The notes under the pieces were generated by a model. It did no database searches. It was given only the letters and a program-made list of their open reading frames with translations, and was not told the DNA's origin. 20,934 nt of DNA from DMER64 sp964554535 (lineage in GTDB: Bacteria > Bacteroidota > Bacteroidia > Bacteroidales > UBA932), in contig CAZKPB010000029.1 of NCBI GenBank assembly GCA_964554535.1, forward strand, positions 1 through 20,934, in the 5' to 3' direction. The position numbers and the translations under genes are program-made. This document shows, in pieces, positions 7,359-13,744 of the stretch. Position 1 is the stretch's first letter. Each line of letters opens with the position of its first letter.

Positions 7359-8705
7359 TTATAACGAGATGGGATGATTCTGGTAAATTTCAAGCAGTTG
7401 GAGCGCCAGCACGGCTTGGAATTTGGCCTGCAGCTGGCTGCTGAGGGCGTTGCGGTAGTTGTTTTCTTCGGTGATCAGTTCAATAGTATTTTTCAATCCG
7501 GCGTGGAATTGCTCTGTGACAATTTCCAGGCTCACGGTGGCGGCTTCCAGCTGCTGATTGGCCGACAGGTACTGACTTTGGGCGGCGGTGGCGTCGTTGT
7601 GCAGTTGTTCTATGGTGCTGAGCAGTTGTTTGCGGGTGCTCTGGTCCTGCAACTGGGCGTTGGTGTTTTGCAGTTTGGCTCGGCTAACATTGGAGCGTAC
7701 CTGCTTGCCGCTGAAGATGGGGATGCTCAGGGACAGGCCCACGTTCTCGTTTAGTTTGGTGCCCAGTTGCTCAAAATAGGAGGTTCCCGAGACACTGTTG
7801 GTTCCCGTGTTCATGCCGGCACTGGCCGAGATGGTAGGTGCGTAACCGGCCTTGGCAATGTCTACTGCCAGTTGTGCCGACTCCAGGCTCAGGGCGCTGC
7901 TTTTCATCTGCGGCAGTTCTTCCAGAGCGGTTTGGTACACCAGGTCCAGCGCCGGCACGGGGCTGAGCACGGTGTATTGGTCAATGACGGGGAATTCCAC
8001 ATTCATTTCATCTTCCGGGTTCAGTTCGAGCAGTTGCTTGAGTTGCAGGCGGGCACTTTCCACCGCGTTTTGTGAAGTGGTGATCTGGTAACGGTCCGCG
8101 GCGGCCTGGGATTGCAGCTGAGCAAGGTCTCCCTTGGAGATAGAGCCGGCTTTCAGCATCTCTTCTCCGCGTTCCAGACTTTTTTGAGAAAGTTGGACGG
8201 CTTGCGTGGCAATGTCCAGGGCTTCTTTGGCATAGAGCAGCTGCAGGTAGGCCTGGGTGACGGCTATTTCAATGTCCATTTGACTTTGTTCTATATCGTA
8301 ACGGGCGGCCTGGTTCTGTACTGTTTCTTGCTTTATGGTGTTGTTGATTTTGCCTCCGGCATAGAGGGTGACACCGGTGTTGAGGCCGTAATTATCAGAA
8401 TAGGAAGTCTTGCCGGACTGTTCCATAAAGTCATTGTAGGTAGTGGTGTTTTGAAAGGACACTCCAAAATTGGAGGAGAAGTTGAGGGTGGGGAAGCGGC
8501 TTGCTTTGGCCTGTTCCAGTTCCACATCGGCCAGTTGACTGCTTACCTGCTGGGTCTGCACCTGGATGTTGTGTTCGCGGGCGTAGGCAATGCACTGGTT
8601 AAGGGTCCATACGTCGGGTTTTTCTGTGTCGCGGGCTTGTGCAGGTGTGATGGCAATCAAAATGCCAAGCAGACAGGCGGCCAGCGGAGTAAGGTGATGT
8701 TTCAT
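7359..8705 (-). CDS. TolC-family outer-membrane efflux protein
   Basis: Numbering is from the ATG at 8705, giving 448 residues. A Sec signal peptide of about 24 residues ends AQA before RD. Two OEP repeats follow (roughly 30-235 and 250-440), with long amphipathic helices rich in Q/A/S/L, the WTLNQCIAYAREHN entry typical of the family, and VGLSLSIPIFSGK in the second half. It would form the trimeric outer-membrane duct for the MacA/MacB-like pump encoded downstream. An in-frame ATG at 8732 would lie inside the promoter -7 element (8730-8737) and would spoil the signal peptide, so 8705 is the better start. The predicted 5' leader is short, about 20 bases. First gene of the six-gene operon. Confidence 0.93.
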   Translation of the reverse strand: MKHHLTPLAACLLGILIAITPAQARDTEKPDVWTLNQCIAYAREHNIQVQTQQVSSQLADVELEQAKASRFPTLNFSSNFGVSFQNTTTYNDFMEQSGKTSYSDNYGLNTGVTLYAGGKINNTIKQETVQNQAARYDIEQSQMDIEIAVTQAYLQLLYAKEALDIATQAVQLSQKSLERGEEMLKAGSISKGDLAQLQSQAAADRYQITTSQNAVESARLQLKQLLELNPEDEMNVEFPVIDQYTVLSPVPALDLVYQTALEELPQMKSSALSLESAQLAVDIAKAGYAPTISASAGMNTGTNSVSGTSYFEQLGTKLNENVGLSLSIPIFSGKQVRSNVSRAKLQNTNAQLQDQSTRKQLLSTIEQLHNDATAAQSQYLSANQQLEAATVSLEIVTEQFHAGLKNTIELITEENNYRNALSSQLQAKFQAVLALQLLEIYQNHPISL

Positions 8706-8729
8706 AGTGGTTGATTTTGAATACGGTGG

Positions 8730-8761
8730 CAAATGTATTTTTGAAAAGGAGGGGGTGCAAA
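8730..8761 (-). promoter_or_regulatory. Bacteroidetes-type promoter of the pump operon
   Basis: On the minus strand TTTG (8758-8761) is followed after 20 bases by TACATTTG (8730-8737). This is an exact match to the Bacteroidetes primary-sigma consensus TTTG - N19-21 - TAnnTTTG. The expected start of transcription is about 20 bases before the ATG at 8705. It would drive the channel, adaptor, ATPase, permease, kinase and regulator genes. Confidence 0.8.
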
Positions 8762-8780
8762 AAGTTTCGGTATAGGGTGC

Positions 8781-8812
8781 TTTTTTGACGGAGAATGACT
8801 GTTTTTTGCGGG
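8781..8812. promoter_or_regulatory. Candidate LytTR operator: direct repeat with 21-base period
   Basis: TTTTTTGACGG (8781-8791) and TTTTTTGCGGG (8802-8812) are imperfect direct repeats whose starts are exactly 21 bases apart, two helical turns. They lie 20-50 bases upstream of the -33 element of the pump operon. LytTR regulators typically bind two direct repeats about 21-22 bases apart just upstream of the promoter, and the operon encodes one. The sequence observation is direct; the assignment is inference. Confidence 0.35.
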
Positions 8813-8819
8813 TGTTACT

Positions 8820-9264
8820 ATGAAACTTACAGGAAGAAGAACCGGCAGTAATGTGGAAGACAGACGGTCACAGGGTGGCCGCTCAGGCAGAACAACGGGC
8901 TTGAGCCTTGGAAAAATTATTATTGTGGGTGGAGGGACAACGGAAGAATATGTGCCTACGGCCCGGGACGAGCAGCTGGCTACATTTGCCTCGCAGATTC
9001 TAGCGGGGACTGAAGACGTGTGGAGTTTGTTGTTTGCGCAGATGGGCCGGACATACCTGCCGATGTGATTGCGCACGAGGTGGGACACCACGTGCAGTAT
9101 TTGTTTGTGACGATCGTTTGCAGAAGCAGACTCAGGGTCGTGCGGTACCCGATTCGTTTACCCACGGGACTTCCGCCCAGCGCAACGTGTGGCTCAATAA
9201 GGGACTCCGGACGGGAGACCTCGAGGCGGGGGATACGTTTTCTATGTCTTACGGCAGGCTGTAA
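8820..9264 (+). pseudogene. Neutral zinc metallopeptidase (YpfJ/PF04228 type), multiply deleted
   Basis: Three pieces of one protein lie in order in three frames. An N-terminal piece (8820 to about 9056) has GRRTGSNVEDRR, a membrane-anchor-like LGKIIIVGGG and TEDVWSLLFAQMGRTY. A short central piece (9062-9106) has VIAHEVGHHVQYL, the zinc-binding HExxH. A C-terminal piece (9109-9264) has DDRLQKQTQG and PDSFTHGTSAQR and ends after SMSYGRL. Family members are about 290 residues; only about 148 codons remain. The segments between the first and second pieces and between the second and third pieces are missing, each loss near 80-90 codons judged from the family. The second deletion removes the acidic ELQAD-like region expected to hold the third zinc ligand. 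The N-terminal frame stops at 9066-9068. No activity is expected. Confidence 0.85.
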
Positions 9265-9283
9265 ACCGCTTGTTTGCTTCGTG

Positions 9284-10612
9284 TCATTTGCCGTATTGGC
9301 AGATGATGGCGTAGGTCAGTGAGGCCACTCCTGTGGCAAAAGTTTTTTCAAATTCGGGATGGAAGGTGCTGCTGTGCAGTTCTCCGGAAATAACATCGGG
9401 TCCGATGCTGGCGCCCAGCCAAAGCAGGGTGGTGGGGGCGGGCTCTTCACTGTTATGCAGGCGGGCCATCTCGGGGCCGTATAAGGCAAAATCTTCCGAT
9501 ATCATCTTTAGACCGACCTCGGCCACCTGATTTTCTCCCAACAATTCTTTCAGGGACGTAACGACCTCCCGGGTTAACTGCGGTTGATTGATTACGGGGG
9601 GTAATTGGGCCAGGCGTGTTACTCTGGGCAGTTGTGGGGCGGTGAACCCTTGGGCCGTGGCAAGGCAGATCTGGCGGAGGCGTTTTTCAATCTGTTCGCC
9701 CACCGCATGGTCAAAAAAGCGGGCGGTCAGTTGCAGGTCCACCTCGTCGGGAATGAAGTTGGGACGGCTGCCGCCATGGATGGAACCTACGGTGAGGATG
9801 GCGCACTCGGTGGTCGGCACGTTGCGGGAGAGGATGGTTTGAAATTCCAGGATGGCGCCGACGGTCATAATGATGGGGTCAACGTATTTGTGGGGGAAGG
9901 CGCCGTGTCCGCCCTTGCCAAAGAATGTGATTTTGAAGTCTTTGCAGCCTGCCATGGCGGGGCCGCTGTGGTAGGCCATTGTGCCGGAGGGGCTGTCGGG
10001 ATTGACGTGCAGGGCTAGGGCAATATCCGGCACGGGAAAACGGGCGAACAAGCCGTCTTCAAGCATTCCTTTGGCGCCCGTGCCCATTTCTTCGGAGGGC
10101 TGGCAGACCGCCATAAGGGTCCCTTTCCAGGCGGCTTTGTGGGTGACCAATGCGGCCACCGTACCCAGAAGCACCGTGGAATGCATATCGTGTCCGCAAG
10201 CGTGCATTACCGGAGTAGCCACTCCGTCCACCAATACGGTTTTGGTGCTGGCGTAAGGCAGACCGGTGGTTTCTTTTACCGGCACGGCGTCCATATCGGC
10301 CCGTAGCATCACGGTGGGGCCTTCTCCGTTGCGGAAGAGGGCTACTACCCCGTAGCCGCCCACGTTTGTGGTGACCTCCAGCCCCAGTGCCTGCAGTTGA
10401 TTGGCCATCAACTGCGACGTCTCCCGTTCGCTGCCGCTGAGTTCGGGATTGGAGTGCAGGGTTTTATAAATTTCAAAATAGGCGGGTATTTCTTCCTGCA
10501 CCGTTTTCTTTACGGCCTCTATCAGTGTCGCTTGCCGCCGCGCGCTCCGCTTTTGTGCGGTGGCCGGGGCGGCCAACAACATACATAGTAAAATGAGAGT
10601 GATTGTTTTCAT
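9284..10612 (-). CDS. Secreted M20-family metal-dependent amidohydrolase
   Basis: The 442-residue protein has a signal peptide of about 19-20 residues (LILLCMLLAAPATAQ), so it acts in the periplasm or outside. The M20 catalytic domain carries RADMDAVPV (104-112), HACGHDMH (137-144) with metal ligands C139 and H141, the catalytic/ligand EE at 174-175, H202 in ALHVNPD, and H418 in STFHPEF. The dimerisation domain (about 220-340) includes GKGGHGAFPH. The CGHDxH pattern marks the amidohydrolase/hippurate hydrolase (IAA-amino acid hydrolase-like) branch, which cleaves N-acyl amino acids or related amides. The exact substrate is unknown. A 52-base gap follows hcp and I see no TAnnTTTG element there, so it may be co-transcribed with hcp; no functional link is obvious. 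Confidence 0.92.
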   Translation of the reverse strand: MKTITLILLCMLLAAPATAQKRSARRQATLIEAVKKTVQEEIPAYFEIYKTLHSNPELSGSERETSQLMANQLQALGLEVTTNVGGYGVVALFRNGEGPTVMLRADMDAVPVKETTGLPYASTKTVLVDGVATPVMHACGHDMHSTVLLGTVAALVTHKAAWKGTLMAVCQPSEEMGTGAKGMLEDGLFARFPVPDIALALHVNPDSPSGTMAYHSGPAMAGCKDFKITFFGKGGHGAFPHKYVDPIIMTVGAILEFQTILSRNVPTTECAILTVGSIHGGSRPNFIPDEVDLQLTARFFDHAVGEQIEKRLRQICLATAQGFTAPQLPRVTRLAQLPPVINQPQLTREVVTSLKELLGENQVAEVGLKMISEDFALYGPEMARLHNSEEPAPTTLLWLGASIGPDVISGELHSSTFHPEFEKTFATGVASLTYAIICQYGK

Positions 10613-10664
10613 AATGATGTATTTTATAAAGGTGAGAAAATGGGGGAAAAGCTATGTGATACAG

Positions 10665-12314
10665 TTAGTTCATCAACATCTTGAGGTCTTCGTCTACTGT
10701 GGTAATCCCGGCAATCCCAAACTTATCCACCAGCACTTTGGCTACGGCCGGGGAGAGAAATCCGGGTAACGTGGGTCCCAGGTGAATATTCTTGACCCCG
10801 AGGGACAACAGGGCCAGCAACACCAGAACGGCCTTCTGCTCGTACCAGGAAATGTTGTACACAATGGGTAACTTATTGACATCGTCCAGGCCGAATACCT
10901 CTTTTAGCTTCAGGGCAATCCTAACCAGCGAATAACTGTCGTTGCACTGACCGGCATCCAACACCCGCGGAATCCCGCCGATATCTCCTAAAGGCAACTT
11001 GAGGTAACGATACTTGGCGCAACCCGCCGTAAGAATCACCGTGTCATCGGGCAACTTGGAAGCAAACTCGGTATAATACCCCCTCTCACGCATACGCCCG
11101 TCGCAACCTGCCATCACCACAAACTTGCGTATAGCCCCACTCTTGACCGCATCCACCACCTTGTCGGCCAACGCAAACACCTGAGAATGGGCAAAACCGC
11201 CCACAATCTGACCCGATTCAATTTCAACCGGAGGGGCACACTTGCGTGCCATGGCAATCAACGCACTGAAATCCTTATGTCCGCCTGCGGGACGGTCTCC
11301 TATATGCGGAAAACCGGGATAACCTGTGGCACCGGTGGTAAATACCCGCTTGCTGTACGAGGCGTTATCCAAAGGGGGCACCACACAATTGGTGGTAAAC
11401 AGAAATACCCCGTTGAACGTTTCAAACTCCTCTTTCTGCCGCCACCAGGCATTCCCGTAATTTCCGGCAAAATGCGGATACTGCTTGAAGAAAGGATAAT
11501 AATGCGCCGGCAACATCTCACTGTGCGTATACACATCTATGCCGGTATTGCGCGTCTGCTCCAGCAAATCCTCCAAATCACGCAAATCGTGGCCCGAGAT
11601 CAGAATTCCCGGATTCTTGCGTACCCCTATATCCACTTTAGTAATCTCCGGATGGCCGTAAGTTCCCGTATTGGCACTGTCCAGCAAAGCCATGGTTCTT
11701 ACCCCCGTTTCACCCGTCTTCAACACCAGCGCCACCAGGCGATCCACGTCCATATCCTGCGTGATATCCACCAGCGCCTGCTGCATAAAAGCATAAATGT
11801 CGGGATCTTCATATCCCAGATTGGCTGCGTGCTCGGCATAGGCTGCCATCCCCTTCAGACCGTAGGTGACCATCTGGCGCAGACTGCGGATATTCGGGTC
11901 CGGCGTAAACATTACGCCCACCTCTTTGGCTTTGCGCTCCAATTCATCCTGGGCGGTGCCGGTCCACGTGGTGCAGTCGCAACGCGTGCAAGAGGGCAGG
12001 GGGATGCTGTGCGTGCTCATTGCCTCGGCCAACTCCTTGCGCAACTTCTGGGCCTCAATGACTTGCTTTACAAAACGCTCCTTGTCAAAGTTGGCGTTGG
12101 TGATGGTCATGAACAAGGATTCCATTACAAAACGATTGACCACGGAAGGTACTTCCAGACCGGCCTCACGCATTTTAACCGTGTGGTGAGAGATGCCCTT
12201 GAGCAGGAAAATCAACAAATCCTGCAGTTCGGCTACGGGGGCGCTCTTTCCGCAAACTCCTCTTACAGTACAGCCCATATTGCGGGCGGTTTCCTGACAT
12301 TGATAACAAAACAT
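10665..12314 (-). CDS. hcp: Hybrid-cluster protein (hydroxylamine/NO reductase)
   Basis: The 549-residue protein has every cluster ligand. The N-terminal [4Fe-4S] motif is C3-x2-C6-x8-C15-x5-C21, the class I spacing of strict anaerobes. The hybrid cluster ligands are H242, E266, C310, C404, C432, C457 and E492, with K494 nearby. These fall exactly two positions before the Desulfovibrio ligands as I recall them (H244, E268, C312, C406, C434, C459, E494). Hcp reduces hydroxylamine in vitro and is a high-affinity NO reductase in E. coli, protecting cytoplasmic proteins from nitrosative damage. No hcr reductase gene is adjacent, as usual in anaerobes. The gene diverges from a Crp/Fnr regulator. 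A -7 element (12347-12354) and a palindrome centred about 40 bases upstream of the expected start suggest activation by that regulator. Confidence 0.97.
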   Translation of the reverse strand: MFCYQCQETARNMGCTVRGVCGKSAPVAELQDLLIFLLKGISHHTVKMREAGLEVPSVVNRFVMESLFMTITNANFDKERFVKQVIEAQKLRKELAEAMSTHSIPLPSCTRCDCTTWTGTAQDELERKAKEVGVMFTPDPNIRSLRQMVTYGLKGMAAYAEHAANLGYEDPDIYAFMQQALVDITQDMDVDRLVALVLKTGETGVRTMALLDSANTGTYGHPEITKVDIGVRKNPGILISGHDLRDLEDLLEQTRNTGIDVYTHSEMLPAHYYPFFKQYPHFAGNYGNAWWRQKEEFETFNGVFLFTTNCVVPPLDNASYSKRVFTTGATGYPGFPHIGDRPAGGHKDFSALIAMARKCAPPVEIESGQIVGGFAHSQVFALADKVVDAVKSGAIRKFVVMAGCDGRMRERGYYTEFASKLPDDTVILTAGCAKYRYLKLPLGDIGGIPRVLDAGQCNDSYSLVRIALKLKEVFGLDDVNKLPIVYNISWYEQKAVLVLLALLSLGVKNIHLGPTLPGFLSPAVAKVLVDKFGIAGITTVDEDLKMLMN

Positions 12315-12346
12315 AACTTATAATTTATATTGTTTTTTGTACAAAT

Positions 12347-12354
12347 CAAAGTTA
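12347..12354 (-). promoter_or_regulatory. hcp promoter -7 element
   Basis: The minus strand reads TAACTTTG, an exact TAnnTTTG match, 32-39 bases upstream of the hcp ATG. No TTTG lies at the ideal 19-21-base spacing; the nearest is 16 bases away. That weak -33 is what an activator-dependent promoter would show. The operator at 12377-12390 would be centred near -40. Confidence 0.6.
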
Positions 12355-12376
12355 CATTTTGGCCCGCGCGCAAAGC

Positions 12377-12390
12377 GTAACAATTGTTAC
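12377..12390. promoter_or_regulatory. Perfect palindrome GTAACAATTGTTAC, probable Crp/Fnr-type operator
   Basis: A 14-base perfect palindrome is the only strong symmetric site in the 117-base gap between hcp and its divergent regulator. Half-sites GTAAC and GTTAC flank a 4-base centre, the geometry used by Crp/Fnr proteins. Relative to the two -7 elements its centre falls near -40 for hcp (class II activator position) and near -36 for the regulator gene (overlapping its -33 region). Which protein binds is inferred from neighbourhood. Confidence 0.65.
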
Positions 12391-12408
12391 AAGGGGTTCA
12401 AAAATTGC

Positions 12409-12416
12409 TATATTTG
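12409..12416 (+). promoter_or_regulatory. Promoter -7 element of the Crp/Fnr regulator gene
   Basis: TATATTTG exactly matches TAnnTTTG and lies 16-23 bases upstream of the ATG at 12432. The region about 20 bases further upstream, where the -33 element should be, is occupied by the right half of the palindrome at 12377-12390. This suggests autorepression by steric overlap. Confidence 0.65.
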
Positions 12417-12431
12417 TAAAAACCATTCATT

Positions 12432-13097
12432 ATGGAAGAAAGATCCCACGTATTCTCTTCATTCTTTTGTACGGATTGCACACATTGCACCGTTAACTAT
12501 ACCGTCAAAACCTATGTCCGCGGCCAATACATTGCCTACCAGGGAGATTGGGTGGCCCATTTTTACATGCTCTCCAAAGGGCGGGTTAAAACCCAGATAG
12601 TGGGCGAGTCGGGGGTGGTGATGCCTATGGAAGAAATGACGGCGCCTTATCCGCTGGCAGTGGCCTTTCTGTTTGCAGACAACAACAGCTTCCCCGTGGA
12701 TGTGATAGCACTGGAAGACTGTCAGGTGCTGCTGATCAAAAAAGAAGAAGTGGAAAAACAAATGGCGCGTTGCCCCGGGTTTATGCACGGCTACCTGGCC
12801 TTTGTGGCCAACCATATGCAGTATCTGTCGCACCGACTCAAGGTGTTTGCCCATAAAGGCATTACTTCCAGACTGGTTTATTACATCCTGTCAAAAAGCA
12901 GCCGGGAAGAAATGGCACAGGGAGTGTTTACCCTGGGTCGCAGCGTGGCTTCTCTGGCTGCCTATATGGGGGTGGAAAGGCCCTCTCTTTCCCGTGCCTT
13001 GGGGGATCTGGAACGCGAAGGGGTGCTGACTTTTGATTCAGCGACGGGGAAAGGGAGAATTTTGGATTTTATACGCTTCAGAGTGTTGCTTGGATGA
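12432..13097 (+). CDS. Crp/Fnr-family regulator, HcpR-like, divergent from hcp
   Basis: The 221-residue protein has a cyclic-nucleotide-type beta-roll (about 25-105, with YVRGQYIAYQGDW at 28-40), a long dimerisation helix (about 116-142) and a Crp-type winged helix-turn-helix (about 170-197: SVASLAAYMGVERPSLSRAL). Divergent pairing with hcp is characteristic of HcpR, the nitrosative-stress regulator described in Porphyromonas and Desulfovibrio, so the role is probably NO-responsive control of hcp. The beta-roll lacks an obvious cAMP phosphate-binding RxSxA motif. Distinctively, the N-terminus holds C13-x2-C16-x2-C19, with further cysteines at 97 and 114. Such spacing could bind metal or an Fe-S cluster, unlike heme-based sensing proposed for some HcpR proteins. 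I leave the symbol empty because the orthology is inferred only from context. Confidence 0.88.
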   Translation: MEERSHVFSSFFCTDCTHCTVNYTVKTYVRGQYIAYQGDWVAHFYMLSKGRVKTQIVGESGVVMPMEEMTAPYPLAVAFLFADNNSFPVDVIALEDCQVLLIKKEEVEKQMARCPGFMHGYLAFVANHMQYLSHRLKVFAHKGITSRLVYYILSKSSREEMAQGVFTLGRSVASLAAYMGVERPSLSRALGDLEREGVLTFDSATGKGRILDFIRFRVLLG

Positions 13098-13136
13098 AAT
13101 TTTAGCACCGGCTTGTGAAAATCCGTATTGTGAACG

Positions 13137-13160
13137 GCCCCTGCTTAGGGGGCTCATTTT
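13137..13160 (+). terminator. Weak hairpin terminator after the Crp/Fnr gene
   Basis: GCCCCT (13137-13142) pairs with GGGGGC (13148-13153) around the loop GCTTA, including one T-G pair, and is followed by TCATTTT. It lies 40 bases after the regulator stop codon and just before the -33 element of the next gene. The T tract is short, so termination may be partial. Confidence 0.45.
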
Positions 13161-13190
13161 GGTCTGGTAAGCGGATTTTTGTTATCTTTG
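13158..13190 (+). promoter_or_regulatory. Bacteroidetes-type promoter of the nucleotidyltransferase gene
   Basis: TTTG (13158-13161) and TATCTTTG (13183-13190) are separated by 21 bases, at the long end of the usual 19-21 range. The -7 element is an exact match and ends 19 bases before the ATG at 13210. It may also serve the dehydrogenase gene downstream, which has no clear promoter of its own. Confidence 0.65.
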
Positions 13191-13209
13191 TCGCAAATAG
13201 GTCAATATT

Positions 13210-13710
13210 ATGGTAACTGTAAAAGACGCACTTGAAATTCTTATATATGCCGAGGCGCACGGCATTCCCCTGCAGATAGGCGGTGGTTGGAGCGTGGATG
13301 CCCTGTTGGGTGAACAGACCCGTCCGCACAATGACATTGACCTGTTTCTGGAAAAACGTTACATGCCACGCTATGAAGAGTTGCTCAAGTCCCGCGGGTT
13401 TGAGCGGGTTACGGTACAGGCCGCCCCGTCTTTCCTTGTCACCTTTCAGGATGCCAAAGGTCGTCTGATAGATCTTTACTTGTTTGAATACGGTCCGGAG
13501 AGCGTTTATTGCATTGGTGACACCACCTTCCCGTCCACCGCCTTCAGCGCCCGGGGGGAAATCGGCGGCAAGGCCGTCCGTTGCGTTCCGGCACAAGACA
13601 TGGTGGACTATCTTACCCAAGTGGGGGTCAACCGTAAAACCTGGCACGACGTGCGCACCTTGTGCGATCGTTTTGACCTGGCCCTGCCCTTTGATTTCAG
13701 ACCGGACTAA
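13210..13710 (+). CDS. Small nucleotidyltransferase, ANT(2'')/Lnu-like
   Basis: The 166-residue cytoplasmic protein has the polymerase-beta-type nucleotidyltransferase signature GGGWSVD (24-30) followed by HNDIDLF (40-46). D42 and D44 would be metal ligands and D88 (LIDLY) the likely third carboxylate. The IGGGW-x-VDALLG...R-H-DIDL layout and a later GKAVRC segment (120-125) resemble aminoglycoside 2''-adenylyltransferase (PF10706) and, more loosely, lincosamide nucleotidyltransferases. Those enzymes transfer AMP to a hydroxyl of the drug. Here the gene has typical chromosomal context and no mobile element, so its natural substrate is unknown and resistance is not established. It is shorter at the C-terminus than the roughly 177-residue AadB. 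It has its own promoter and ends 34 bases before the dehydrogenase gene. Confidence 0.8.
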   Translation: MVTVKDALEILIYAEAHGIPLQIGGGWSVDALLGEQTRPHNDIDLFLEKRYMPRYEELLKSRGFERVTVQAAPSFLVTFQDAKGRLIDLYLFEYGPESVYCIGDTTFPSTAFSARGEIGGKAVRCVPAQDMVDYLTQVGVNRKTWHDVRTLCDRFDLALPFDFRPD

Positions 13711-13712
13711 CC

Positions 13713-13731
13713 GGCGTTTTTAAAATACGCC
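13713..13731. promoter_or_regulatory. Near-palindrome upstream of the P5C dehydrogenase gene
   Basis: The 19-base element GGCGTTTTTAAAATACGCC has perfect 5-base GGCGT/ACGCC arms and an A/T-rich, nearly symmetric centre. It lies 13-31 bases before the ATG at 13745 and just after the preceding stop. It could be an operator, a weak terminator or an mRNA hairpin. The half GGCGTATTTT (reverse complement of 13722-13731) recurs at 15603-15612, in the carrier promoter region. Confidence 0.35.
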
Positions 13732-13744
13732 CAAAATATTTTCT

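Noticed and set aside
11187..12323. Plus-strand open frame of about 378 codons opposite hcp
   Set aside because: hcp on the other strand has every cluster ligand in place; the antisense frame has no family features.
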